From Brienomyrus brachyistius (taxonomy: Eukaryota; Chordata; Actinopteri; Osteoglossiformes; Mormyridae), in NCBI RefSeq assembly GCF_023856365.1, contig NC_064543.1, positions 6,155,952 through 6,219,951 of the forward strand: 64,000 nucleotides of DNA. The letters are read 5' to 3'. Position numbers and translations under genes: made by a program. Under the pieces are notes generated by a model. The model made no database searches, was not told where the DNA came from, and was given only the letters and a program-made list of their open reading frames with translations. Of this stretch, positions 1 to 11,906 are shown one piece after another. Within the stretch, counting starts at the first letter, position 1, and every line of letters begins with the position of its first letter.

Positions 1-171
1 CTCCAGCTGTCAGCAAGGACAGGAAACCATGATACACGTGTAATCTGAAGGTCATTGGTTCCAATCCCAGAAGGCCGTCTTTCTGGAGCCCAGCACTAAG
101 CTCATGATTAGCGACAGTAATAAAATCACCGAATGGTGTTCCTGAACCACGCTGACGCTTTCCCTTGACAG

Positions 172-353
172 CGTGGCCCCGTAGTGCTTACGCCAGGGCG
201 TGGCAAACCTCTGCGCGTCAGCCTGCTGGAGCGAAACAAGGAGAATGCGCCACACCTCAACGTGACGACTCTGGGCGGTGCATCGAGGCCGCGGGCAGGC
301 CCCCAGTGCCACCTCAGCGCCAACTCCGTCACCAGCAGCTGTTCTGAAATAGC
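172..353 (+). CDS. possible exon of an unidentified upstream gene (partial)
   Basis: A candidate acceptor (pyrimidine stretch ending in CAG at 169-171) is followed by an open frame starting RGPVVLTPGRGKPLRVSLLE and then a KEN motif. It stays open to 486. A possible donor (GCG|GTAATT) lies at 353/354. AATAAA motifs occur at about 439 and 468, before the stop of this frame, so a clean terminal exon is not obvious. The residue composition looks more like protein than the other frames, but I recognise no family. It could be the tail of a gene that lies mostly to the left, or chance. Confidence 0.2.
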
Positions 354-484
354 GGTAATTCCCGTTTTAGCGGAAGCATCTGTCAATGTGCAGGGGCAGA
401 TCTTAGAGGGGGTGGGGGGAGAGGCATGGTCCCCCTTAATAAATACATGGCCACCACACATCAAAATAATAAATGCTAAATATT

Positions 485-567
485 AGGGGTGTAACGGTAC
501 ACATAATTCACGATTTGGTGCGGACCGTGGTTTTGGGTTTACGGTTCGCTGCAATTTCGGTACAACA
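485..567. mobile_element. hAT-like transposon end or MITE fragment
   Basis: The stretch opens with AGGGGTGTAACGGTACAC and then repeats the words 'cggtac', 'ggttt' and 'acggttcg'. This wording is typical of the ends of a hAT-type DNA transposon that is common in fish genomes. No transposase frame is present. The family assignment is from memory. Confidence 0.4.
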
Positions 568-2251
568 AGGAAAACAGATGAGCCGCACCTCACTGCTCCA
601 GTGAGCCGTTCACACTGTATTTCATTTTAGAAGGAGTTTGTCAACGTCGAGTCAGCACTCCAGTCCATGTCTGTGTGAACACGCAGGTAGGGTCCCACAC
701 TCGTCGTGTCCTGCATCTTCTCCACGCCTGACCCTCTTTATGAAACGGCTGGATCCACTGAGCTTCATATCTCCCAGGAATAAGCAATGCTGTGTCTTAA
801 GCTGGGCTCTCTGCTGCTTCTCTGTTTACATAACATATCTTTTTGGCATTTGGTGCCATAAGATTCACTCTTTAATAAGTGGACGTGTGACATTTTCCTC
901 CTAACCTGCTACACGTTTAACTCTGATCTAAATCTTGACTCGGAGACGTGTTGCACATTAGGGGCATGTAGCTGACCGTATTCATGCTCAAACACCATTT
1001 CTGCTAAGTACTGCACTGCACTGTGTCACTGCACTGCAGAAGGTTGTCACTACCTGTGCGTTGGCTGTCAGTATCGACCAGGATGTAGGATGCAGGGTTT
1101 TAATGAAACTTTAGATGTAGGATGTCATCTGCTGCTTGGTGTTTTGTAACGGTGCTTTGCCACTGATATCTGCAACATATAATAGACGGTGATACTGATA
1201 TGATGCTAATACATAAGCGATAGTTAATGACTGTTTTCGTTGTCCTTGGTAGTCATGGAAGTTACAAATTAGCTGGTTGGCTTCTTGGTTTATCATTTGT
1301 CTGCATTTTTTAGGGAGAACCCACGAAAGCATCACTTAAATCTCACAGCAAGACGGGCATCACCAACTTGACTGTCGCTGATTGAGGGGGGTGATGAGTG
1401 GAGGTGTCATGTGACACTGTCACCTCCAATGAGAGCTATCATGTATCACTGCCACTTGTTGACTGTATTAGCAGGTAAATCAATGCACATCAGCACATAC
1501 GGAAATGCCCTGTTTGTACAAACACTGCTACTTCCTAATAATGCACTCATTAAGCATGCTTTAAGTTATATTCTGTTTTTTGTGTTCTTTAAAAAATATT
1601 AGAACAACCTTTATTAAATTGAGGCTTTAACCGATTTTGTGTATGTATATATTTATAATAGTAAACATCTGTATATATAGTCTAGGTGTACTAACCAATA
1701 ACAGGTCAAGTTTTCTCCTTTCATCTATACCTTTGTCTAATTCTTTGCACAATGGAAAAGTACGATCTCTGTCCTTTTCTGTAAAATAAATTGCTATTGT
1801 TCTATCAGATTTGCATTGTGTATTTTTTTCCCTGAAATGAACTGTGAGTGACAGGGTGTCAACTGCTTCATGAACAGCAGTTACTGTAAGCTGAAGGATA
1901 TCTTGAAGCAGCAATAGAATAGAATGACTTATTGCACATTTCTCGCACACCAAAATTAGCATAGCGATCCATAGGATGTGCGCATCCTTGTCATTGTATC
2001 GTGCAAAGGAACAATATACTATATAAATAAAAAATTCTGTGCATTTTTTTGGGAATTTATTTTCATTACTCACAATAACCGCTGTGTCCTGGTAGAGGAG
2101 CTGCATCTTGGATCCGGCCGCATCGGGTGACGCCGGGTCTCCCCGCGTACGGCGGCAAATTGTACGGAAGGTGGCGCTGTCAGCATTCTCTCCGCGCATC
2201 CTACGCGGTAGCTCACGGAGCGGCTCAGAGCTGCATCCCCGGGTCTCCAGG
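568..2251. other. intergenic stretch upstream of the Rieske-DUF455 gene
   Basis: No gene is recognised. The open frames here lack codon logic or splice signals. The last 150 bases (about 2100-2250) are richer in CpG and probably hold the promoter and 5' UTR of the next gene. Confidence 0.5.
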
Positions 2252-5200
2252 ATGGACGGTTTCGATGAGGATTTAGTAAACGCCCTTAAAGACGTTGTCC
2301 GCCATGGGAATTGGTGCTGCGTAGGGGAGAAACGCAACTTCAAGCCTGGGTGTACAAAGTAAGGGCATCGGGAGCCTTAAGCACGTTAATGAAACGGGTG
2401 TAACAGAGATAACTTGGCAGTGTATTTCATAGACTTAAACTCTGGCATTTTAAAACGGCAGCTGTAATTTTCGGGCGGAAGCCGGGATATCAGCTGCACG
2501 GCAGCGCTGCACCCACTGCGGAATTATGCTTGGCATTATTTCTAATGCTTAACTAATGATCTGAATAACTGTGTTTTACTGCGAGGCTGTATGCGGAGGA
2601 TGGGGAGCACGTTGTCCTTGTGCGGACGGAAGATGATGGCTTCTGGGCGATGGACTCCTCCTGCCCCCATGAAGGTACCGACATTTCCCGTGCCCGGTTC
2701 TCCCAGTCTTCCTAATGCTCTTATCATAACCTCCATGCCGTGCAATATCGGAGGATTTAGAACTGAGGGCACTGTCGCTGTAAAGTGTAAATTATAATGT
2801 CTTATTTAAAAATATATATATATATATATATCTTAATTAACGCCTATTGCACGCCGCGTCTATGGGAGTTGTAGTCCTTAACTCTGAAATCCTGACCCTT
2901 GTAACCTGGTAATTAATGTCTTCAAATGCGAATAGCAGATTTCAAGTTGGAAAAAAATAGATGGTACTGAATTAAAATGTAAACTCCATTTGAATGCATA
3001 GAATTAATTGTAGTTCGTTAAATTTGCCATAAATACTTTTTTGTGTATCTCTTGCATGTTCCGTGTATATATGTCAGACCTGCGCAAAAGCGTTATCCGG
3101 TTAAAGTTTTACGTTAAAGCCTGCGAAGACGAACAGTTTTTTTTCCAGCTTATCTTTCTTTGAATTAACAATAATTAAATTGTAAAATCGAACACATCTA
3201 TCATTGGACCTTTCATCAAGCATGAAAATAAACAGTCATTAAAAATGCCCCTTGTTTATATGGTGCAGCTTACGATGGGAAATAAAAATTTCAGTGGTTT
3301 CCCTGAATTTTATGACTGAGCTGCATGTTGGGTTTAAGTCTGGGGATCACATCAGACCCCAAACGCCCCAGATCGGGTTGCTGTATATGTCATCCTGACA
3401 GACAGAATAATATGTCTGTTTCGGCATTTCGTAGGTGGCCCCCTTGAGCTGGGAGACATTGAGGATTTGGGGAATGGGAAGCGGGGATTAATTTGTCCTT
3501 GGCATCACTTTGACTTCTGTTTGGAAACGGGGATTTCCTCTACAGGCCTGCAGGTAGGTGCAGAGAAGGCGGGCTCTCAGCGTAAACGTCTTCTGATTGG
3601 CTCGGTTGCCACTGGAGACCGCGGAAGGCCGGTCTGTGCTTAATCTCTGATTTTAAACTGGTTGCCTGTGGTCTCTTTTGAACTCCCCTGACATTACTTC
3701 CTTATACTGGATTGCTTTTGAAATTTGGAGTTTATCAGTTAAATTGCATGATAAATATAACACCTCTTTAGATTGTTTCAGTTGAAACTGAAGTATTGGT
3801 TTTATGCTGTTTGCAGAGCCAAGTGTATGAAGTCAGAGTTGTCCAAGAAAAGGTTTATATAAACACTCAAAATATGCTGTCGCTTTGCCCAGCTTCTGAA
3901 GACAGCTCTCTTCCCTCGGGTAAGAACCTGGCAAACAGTCAGACCAGCCGCACGACTTAAGCAATACATGCACCTCTATCTAAGACGCTTGTCATGACCT
4001 TGAAATTCTGAAAAGCTTGGTGTGTTGTTCAGGAACACTGCCAGTAGAGGCACCCATGTCCACAACGTCGGAAAATTCACTCTGCTTCTGGGCAAGAACA
4101 ATTCTCTGCACGGCAGACCCAAAAGAGAAGGTAGAAAAACACAGATTAATTGATAAAGTGATTTGCTGCAGTTTAAGGATTTTTAATGCTTGAAATGTGG
4201 CCGTCGATCTTCATAAAGAACGTTTAACAAGCGGTCGTCGCTCTCAATGTTCCTGAATATATTTTCTTGAAGGTCACATTGACACAGGAGGTGCAGGAGA
4301 GGTGGAACTCCGGGAAGATCACGGAGGTGGGTGAAGCAACCCCCCCAGCGCAACCGTGGAGGAAGGACAACCTCACCGTAGTGGATCCCAAGAAGATGAA
4401 GCGTGGAAGAGGAGGCACACTGGTAAAGACCACCCACCCATCTTCCACCTGCTTATTCAGTACAGGGTTTATAGTCCAGCACCCAGCTGAATACACTTAA
4501 TGGCAGAAGATGGGCTTTCTTAATATAACACATAATGACTTTCAAAAGATTTATGAAATACATGTAATTTACTCATCTCCACTGTATCTATGACCCCCCC
4601 CCCCCCCCCATCTCGACAGGCCAGCAGGATCGCCCTTTTGCACTCCTTGGCCAACATGGAGCAGTGGGCCATTGATCTGTCCTGGGACATGATTGCCAGG
4701 TTCTCAAACTTCAGACTAAGCACCGGGGAACCTTTGCCCCTTCAGTTCTTCAATGACTTTGTCAAGGTGGCTGGAGACGAGGCTAAGGTCAGTGCTTATG
4801 TCAGTCTCACTGTGAGCGCAGGGGTTGATGGGAACTGTAGTGTTTAGGCGACTTCCTTCTGTCCGACAGCACTATAACCTGCTGGAGCAGCGCCTTACAG
4901 AGCTGGGCAGCTACTTTGGTGCTTTGCCAGTTCACAATGGTAGGACGGCTTATTACTCAATGCAGTGCTTCTCAGACTGGGTTAGGAACACCAGTATGTG
5001 CTGAATTTCGTCCCAGTCCGCGGCTCAAATAATTCTCAATCAAAGCTTCATTGGTTTATCACGAAGTCGACATCTAGGTGCTAAACAAACAGCAAGCGAC
5101 AGCGTCTGTAGGGTGTGTTCTAGAACGATCTTATGAGTCAAATGATTAATCTCAAACAATAGTTAAAGTGTGTGATAAAGCAGTCATTTAAATAAAAGGG

Positions 5201-6058
5201 CATTGAGAGATCAGGGAATCTACTTATTAAAGCAATCGTAGTTTGAATCAGTTTTGCAGTTAAAATGTGATGTATATTAATCATGCAGTTCTGGAACCAA
5301 AGCCAGCACATCTAGTGAGTCCCTGAGGGCTCCGACTGAGAAGCACGTCGTTACTCCCAGTAGGCTGAGGGCTGGGCTCTGACCGTCACCTTATTTTGCC
5401 TTCCAGGGCTGTGGCAGTCAGCCAAAGATACCTCTCACAGCCCACTGGCCAGATTGGCTGTCATAAACATGATTCACGAGGCGAGGTACGAGTCGCCCGG
5501 CCGCCTCTGTCCCGGGCCGCGGTGATTGCGCTTGCTTATGCCCCCTCTCTCCCCGCACCCAGGGGTCTGGACGTGCACCCGCAGACGATGTCCCGCTTCG
5601 CCGTGCAGGGCGATGACGGCTCTGTGCGGGCGCTGGAGGTGATCTACAGCGAGGAGATCACGCATGTGGCGGCAGGGCTGAGATGGTTCACATACATCTG
5701 CACGAAACAGGACCTGGTACGCAATGCTATGTCCAGCTCACCTCTCAAACAGCTTACTCAGCATGCTCAGCGCCAGGTCGGTACCAAACGTATGACACCG
5801 GACAGGCTGGCTGCCCATTCTCTCTTTAGGACTGCTTGGCTACCTTCCATGAAATGGTGAAGACACACTTCAGAGGTTACCTGAAACCTCCATTTAACAC
5901 CGATGGCAGAAAACTTGCGGGAATGACAGAAGAGGTAACGATCCAGTTTCTCTATTATTACCAAGGCTTGGTGAAATGTGAAATGCTTGGTGAATTTCCT
6001 CTGAAAACCTCTTCTTTCCTCCAAGTGGTATGTGCCCCTGGTCAGACCATCCAGCTGA
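2252..6058 (+). CDS. Rieske [2Fe-2S] / DUF455 ferritin-like diiron fusion protein
   Basis: Twelve exons: 2252-2358, 2586-2674, 3435-3553, 3817-3919, 4033-4130, 4273-4422, 4620-4787, 4870-4939, 5407-5485, 5563-5716, 5830-5934, 6026-6058. All have GT-AG borders and matching phases, giving 424 residues. Residues about 20-128 form a Rieske domain of RFESD type, with cluster ligands C62-x-H64 and C86-x2-H89 (CPHEG, CPWHH). Residues about 155-420 match the DUF455 family (bacterial HI_0077-like), seen in the RGLDVHP, HFRGYLKPPFN and AGMTEEWY motifs. Likely diiron ligands are E236, E276-x2-H279, E326 and E359-x2-H362, the ferritin-like pattern. No signal peptide or membrane segment is visible, so it is probably soluble. 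A natural reading is a Rieske centre feeding electrons to a diiron site that oxidises an unknown substrate; the function is inference. An uninterrupted C16 tract forms part of the tract before exon 7. I recall no mammalian orthologue with both domains. Confidence 0.9.
2812..2832. repeat. (AT)n microsatellite
   Basis: A run of alternating A and T in intron 2 of the Rieske-DUF455 gene. Confidence 0.8.
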
Positions 6059-6218
6059 CAGAGGACCTCAGCACATAGGTACAGTCAATGTACCCCCCCC
6101 CCCACGATTCTGTTAAAGATTAAAGTTGCCCTGGGACTGCTGTAGGTGGAGTCAGGTGCCTCAGATCTGCTTCAGAATGTCTGCTTTTGATGTACAGGAA
6201 CATCCAGAACATTATTTA

Positions 6219-6265
6219 AATAAAACAAATTTTTTATGCGTGTGAGAGTTGATTATCTGAATAAA
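6219..6265 (+). terminator. polyadenylation signals of the Rieske-DUF455 gene
   Basis: AATAAA occurs at 6219-6224 and 6260-6265, about 160 and 200 bases past the stop codon on the plus strand. The convergent MTFMT stop codon lies at 6431, so the two genes meet tail to tail within about 370 bases. Confidence 0.55.
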
Positions 6266-6430
6266 ATATAAATCATGTTTCCAGTACCTCACAGGTGGAC
6301 TTTACTGGACGGTTAAATGATCACACACACGGTGGTATAATCTGCCGTTTATCTACACTTGTCTTAAAACAGACAAACAGAACACTGCCGCTTCGGTGTA
6401 CCAGACGACACTCTAAGGTTCTCCGTACTG

Positions 6431-9400
6431 TCACACATTCTGGACTTTGTGTGCAGCCTCCCTGCCCAGAGGGGTGTCGCTCTCCTTCGTCTTGTAGCTC
6501 CCAAAGACGCACTTCTTCTGCTGCCGAGGAAGCTTCTTCAGGAAGAACGGGTGCAGGTAGCCGTTGTAGAAGTCCAAGGCCGAAAGTCTTTTCTTCAGCA
6601 TGACGGCCCTGAATGCTACCCGGCCGTCCTGTCACACAGAATGGAACCTCTCTCACTTCTGTGAGTTGAAGCAACAACGCCGGTCGCACAGATGCAAAAT
6701 TTCCGAAGTAACACAGAGCGTGATTGTTATTCCTGACAGGCTGTTTGCTTGCTATGAGTCCTACTTTAAAAATGGCCGTTTTTCATGCAGTCACCCTTTG
6801 CGATGCTTTGTCAAAGTATTCCTGGTTTTATTAACGTTTAGGAGGTTGCTCAGCCTCTAAACCTGTAACTGTAAATTATCAAAATATATTCAATTTCAGC
6901 CAAACTTTGCTAAAAACAGAAGAGCTACAGCAAAAAGAATGTCTGCTTACCTGCGAAAAATGCACAAGTACAAAAACTGGAATTTGCAATCAGCAACCAA
7001 TCAATTGCCACTAAGGTCAAATATCATTCATTCATTATTAAGTTCAGCTTCTCAGGTCATTCGATTGGTAGCTTGGACACGAATCAAAAACCAAATACAG
7101 AAACAAAACAGATGAATCTCAAGAGACAGCTTGTGGCTCAGTGGACTAAGTCTCTCTGCCTGTGAGCTGAAGGTTGCCGGTTCGAGCCCAGCCTTGAGCC
7201 CAGCTCTCTGGGCACCACAAGGGGGTAATGTAATTAACTTAAAGTTGACATAAGAACAATAGAAGGCTTTTTAAAAAAAAAAAAAAAAAGTTCGTATTGC
7301 TCCCCGATTTTCTTTGTAAATAACGTTATTTTTCTTGGTCTATTTTTAATTTAAAGCTCCGAAGCTGGGAAGCCCGGTGCTGCAGTGGTTAGCCCCCTTG
7401 CCTCAAGTCTCCACCAAGGTTCTGTGTGGGGAGTTTGCATGTTCTGCCCTGTGTTGTCAGGGGGCTCCAGCCCCCCCCCCCCACATCCCTGAACAGGACA
7501 AGTGGCTCCCAAAAAATGCATGGATGGACCAGTTTATAGTAAATAAAATGAGTACACAAAAATAAATTACTTGAACGCAGGTCCCAGAGATGTGAGGTAA
7601 CAGTGCAAACCTCTGTGTTCCCCACATTAGGCTGCTTCAGCATAACACTCCTGAAATGTTTCCCTATATCAGAGCTATATAAAATAAGGGGGAGAGGAAC
7701 TAGCATTTTTAAGGAGCACCTTGATGATTACTTGAAGAATTTTCTGGGTCAGACTCACCTTGCAGCTGACCAGCAGCGAGTCCGACTCCCTGTCGTAACG
7801 GACGGTTCCTGGAGTTTCTGCCTCTGCACCTGTCACATGGGATTAGCCAGTTAGCGCCTCAGGAAACCAGACTTGACCCAAATCATGTATAGCTTAATAC
7901 CACCAGGTATCTAGCAGAATTTTTTCATTGAATCAGCCATTGCGACCAAACGCAGGCCATCCCACTATGGCCAGTGACATATCATAAAATAAACTGCATT
8001 ACATAGATGTACTTTAATAATTCTGATAATTGTGTCAATAATACCATGCACCAGCAACTTCTATATTCACCTGAAAGTGATGTATGGAACTTTCCAACGA
8101 AATCCAAAAGCTTGATGGGCTCTCCCATCCAGAGGGTTCGTAGGGGGATCTAGAGGGAAACATTATCCGATTACTGCCCGTTCGTAACTTGTGTATGCGG
8201 CCGCTTCTGCCACAGACGAGTTCTCACCCGTGAGCCGATCGCTCGAAAAAGACGGTCGATCTGGTCACACGTGTGCTCCTCCCACACGATCCAGCTCATG
8301 GACGTGCTAATTTTGGGAGCTGCGGGGGATTAAAAGGTCACATGATTAAGATAAGGTTGGGTGAACCGGATGGGGGTGGGGGGGGGGTGGGGGTCGTACT
8401 TCACCTGATGTCACTCCATTACTCGGCTGCTCTCTTCTGTTTGCAACACATTCCGGCAAATTCTGTAGAGTGTCAATTAACTGTGGGAGAAAACGTTCCG
8501 GAAAGCATTAAACACTCCTCCACGTAAAGAAGCGACAAGGTGTTTTTTCATTTATGTCATTTTTACGAACCAGCTTGGCTCCCATGGTAGCCAAAGTCTC
8601 TCCAAGCTCTTCAGCTGTAGCGTTTTCCGGAACTGGGTAAATACACTGGTTCAGAATGGGCCCCACATCAAACCTAATATGGAAAACAATGCAAGTACGG
8701 AGCAAACATTACCAGTTAGAAGTTTTTGCATGCCACAGATTTTTACCACTTTTCAATTTATTTCATTAACTGGACATTTTTTATTCTTTTTAAGCACTGG
8801 AAAGTTGAGAGAACAATTATAAATGAAAATATAAGTCAAAACAAGATTCCTTTATAACATGGAGAGAGTCTGTAACAGTACATGTCTGACATCCTAGTCA
8901 AATACTAGGCTCTCCTTAATTGTCTGTTTCATCCCATGAAACAGAGCAGCACTTCATGTCCCTTGCAGAATGAACACCTCAAATTTTCTCTGGTGTTATA
9001 ACAGCTAGAGGTGGTTACTGTGATGAATTAAAGATATGACATTTTCTTGCTAATAAAGGTATTCAAATGGTGACCATACTGCAAATGTATTTGCTAGTAG
9101 AGAATACTGAGTGTATTTTTAGTAAATAACAAGTGAGCAACAAGGCAATGTACAAAATCTCAGTGTGTACAAAAACTTTTGGCTGGTAGTATCAATATAC
9201 ATAAGAAAACACGACCAGTTCAGAATGTGCCAATAGAATGTGCCTGAGTTTTAGAAGCAGCAGGACTCTGGTTCTTCTCAGTACTACAAGTGGACACCAG
9301 CGTCCCACAGAAGGCATTTACCTCTTTGGTCTGATCTGCATGACGGTCACCCCAGAAACAGAGTCTCCGTGGAGGACTGTGTGGAACACAGGAGCAGGAC

Positions 9401-10586
9401 CACGCCACCTGGGAAGCAGGCTGGGATGGATGTTCAGGATTCCACTGTAGACAGGCAATAAAAACAGGAAAAAAAACAAGATCACAAGTTCACTATAAGA
9501 GACAAAATCATGAACTTGCAGCAGCTGGAACAGTAGAACCAATAGCAAAATACACTGAGCTCCTGTATTCATCCAGTTAATGTGGATACAATTTTCATCA
9601 CAGAGCCAATAGAAAGCTAATTAATGACTGAGCAGTTATTAATACTTACTATGGAAACTGACAGATCAGGTCCTCTCTAAGCAAGCAGCCAAAGGACACC
9701 ACGACACCCACATCAAATCGGTCTTGGACATTTACATTTGGCCAGTCGTGAACACGGAGCTGGTTCTGGAGCGCAAATCTCCTCACCGGAAGGTCCTTCG
9801 GCAAGGTAACCACTTCGAGCAGTTTCACAACAGCACTTCCTGCCTTCTGTCTACAACAACTGGAAGACAAGACATACAGAGAGATATTATAGTATTTTTC
9901 TGTGCATCTTGTTGTCATTAGTTAGTATTTTGCATGTTACACGTAGCAGGATTCTAAATCACCTATTAGGTATGAGGTTGTGTGCAGAACTGCTAACTTT
10001 GGTCAGCTGGCTGGAGATTTGAATGCACACACTTTTACAGTCTTATTGCCTTGGAAATAGTCTGTATGGTGTGAATGTATTACAAACTCCCCCGAAGCTT
10101 TTGATGTAGCTAATTTTAGGTTTATAATGGAATAATATAGATTTGCCGTTAAGATTCCTTGCGTGAACGTGACAGTCTGAGAGCGTGAGTGTCACGCCAG
10201 ATGCGTGGGAGTTGGTGTCCTGCAATGTACTGGCATCCCATCAAGGGTGTTTTCCCCCGTCTTGTGCTGTATGAGATCAACACCACCCCCCTACCCCTAT
10301 GGATGATGGAACGAACATGCATGAACTTTCCTTACCTTGAGGCAAACAGGTGTTTGAGGGATTCCTCAGCAAAGCTGTCTGTTCCGAAGAATAACACCCT
10401 CCAAGGAGGACTCGTCACTACGTGTGTCTGACTGAAGGGGACCGAGTTGTGCACAGCGTGGATCTGATGCGTGAAAGGTCCTCCGACCCACAGCCGGACT
10501 GACCGCCGCTTATCCGCATAACGGTGACCGCAGAGTCCCCTGTACACAATCCCTTCTGCACAAACATACTTCATAATATTCCACAT
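6431..10586 (-). CDS. mtfmt: mitochondrial methionyl-tRNA formyltransferase
   Basis: Formylates Met-tRNA(Met) in the mitochondrial matrix for translation initiation. Nine exons, in transcript order: 10586-10336, 9859-9650, 9444-9322, 8673-8571, 8480-8405, 8319-8228, 8149-8071, 7829-7759, 6628-6431. Phases agree throughout; 400 residues (human 389). The N-terminus is basic and lacks acidic runs, as expected for a matrix presequence. The fold begins at [18 protein letters not shown]. The formyl-transfer motif [15 protein letters not shown] gives catalytic N158 and H160, and FDVGP supplies D197. The C-terminal tRNA-binding part ends with [12 protein letters not shown]. The donor after exon 4 (CTG|GTTCGT) is weak, but the phase and the family alignment require it. 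The gene sits between the convergent Rieske-DUF455 gene and the divergent SLC51B, its human neighbour. Confidence 0.97.
7120..7225 (+). mobile_element. tRNA-derived SINE
   Basis: Contains a pol III A box (TGGCTCAGTGG) and, about 40 bases on, a good B box (GGTTCGAGCCC), followed by an unrelated tail. No cloverleaf acceptor stem closes it, so it is a SINE head rather than a tRNA gene. It lies in the last MTFMT intron. Confidence 0.65.
7374..7520 (+). repeat. dispersed fish repeat ('tgcagtggttagc' family), truncated
   Basis: Begins GGTGCTGCAGTGGTTAGC and continues with GGGGAGTTTGCATGTTCTG, both hallmarks of a repeat very common in fish genomes. Related copies are at 23243-23405 and, inverted and nearly complete, at 54693-54962. 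Confidence 0.6.
8711..9188. mobile_element. non-autonomous DNA transposon (MITE), copy 1
   Basis: The left end ACCAGTTAGAAGTTTTTGCA is inversely matched by the right end TGTACAAAAACTTTTGGCTG. The interior aligns, in reverse complement, along its length with the element at 21681-22184; shared words include 'gcacttcatgtcccttgcag' and 'atgacattttcttgctaata'. There is no coding capacity. The ends resemble Tc1-type termini. It sits in MTFMT intron 3. Confidence 0.7.
10189..10320 (+). repeat. dispersed repeat fragment in MTFMT intron 1
   Basis: Contains ACTGGCATCCCATCAAGGGT and the following 'cttgtgctgtatg' stretch, the internal part of a dispersed repeat common in fish, probably the family seen at 54693-54962. 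No coding function is seen. Confidence 0.4.
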
Positions 10587-11906
10587 CCCAGCCCGACCTT
10601 CGGAGAATTATTTCGGACCGACCGGCTAATATCTAATCATTTATAAGACGTAGTGTTCTTATAAACCTAAATATAATACATATTTTAAAAACAAAATTAA
10701 TTAATGTCACCATGAAACGATTTCAAATGAGTATCAGAAACATACATAATGTGTGTTAAACTATGTTGTGATAAAAGCCATACTGAAGCAAACGGACTTC
10801 CACCACGGACGCCACCATATTTCTTTGGGGAAAAAAGCACTTCCGGTCTCTTCAATCTCATTTCCCCGGATCACTCGACTTTGATTAATTCGTTCCTACC
10901 TATCAAACCATTCTAACAAACGGAGCTCAAATCACATCCGTCGTTACTATCTATAATCTGTAATGCGTATATGATATGAATATATTTAGGTGTATGTGTT
11001 GCTCTTGTTGTTACAAAAAATTAATATTTCTGATAATTTTCCCTGATTCATTTAATCCATCCATCCCTTCTCCATTATAGGGTTGGGGGGTTATTTTAGC
11101 AATATAATTATATAATAAAAAACAATGTCTTGCTTAATCATTCTTCCAGGAAGTATCCTTGTTCTCAAAGGAAACAAGCTTTAATTGAAAGTGAATGTTT
11201 CATGCACTTTACTGCAGCCATTTGGCCCCTTTGAATGTGACCTGGGGGTCATTCACCTTTTCATGTCCATATCCTTCTTCTGAAGGCATAAAAGGTGCAA
11301 TGTTCGTACTCATAAATATTTCAACACTGTTTGAGCGATGAGTCACAAATTCCTGGGTATATGGTCTAAATGAAGCTATAAGGATTTAAGAATGCATAGA
11401 TAAATGTTGCGCTGAATGATTAGCAATGACTTCGCCAGCAGAAAGTGAACAGAGAGGCGCCGCTGCACTTTGGAAAAGCCGTGTGCCGAGTCTGTCTTCG
11501 TCCTCTTTGCCACACTGGCTGTTCTCTGAATTCCCCCCCTCCCACCTCCCCATTCAACGCTTCCCCCCAAAGGTAAGAAAACAGATGTTCAAATGTGTTT
11601 CTGCATTTATCACTTTTGGTTGCTTTACTTATAAATACACAAAGCCAAGTTTTAATTCATAATCAAAAAGTGCAACTGTAATTGGACTTCTAAAGTGTAA
11701 AATAAGTGCTGTCCCACAGTTTAGGGCTGTTGCGCCGAATCCGGATCTGGTTGGGAAATGATGTATATCTGAGAGTCTTTCATAGATGGGAAAGGAAAGA
11801 ACTGAAAATACCAAAGAACAGCATTTAAAGATGCCCATCAATGTTATAATTTCAACACTGTTTTCACAAACAGGCTGTTTCATGAGTTGTAGAAGAACAC
11901 AAAAGA
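10587..11906. promoter_or_regulatory. divergent intergenic region between MTFMT and SLC51B
   Basis: About 1.3 kb separates the two start codons, which point away from each other, so both promoters must lie here. A possible non-coding first exon of SLC51B ends near 11572 at CCCAAAG|GTAAGA, with acceptors before the coding ATG at about 11891 or 11872 (TTGTAG, AAACAG). The rest is AT-rich and unremarkable. Confidence 0.4.

Noticed and set aside
1627..2343. 238-codon open frame on the minus strand
   Set aside because: It overlaps the first exon and promoter of the Rieske-DUF455 gene on the other strand, has no family resemblance, and its upper part is just the antisense of a CpG-rich 5' region.
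7140..7200. tRNA gene
   Set aside because: A and B boxes are present, but the acceptor stem does not pair and the sequence continues into a SINE body.
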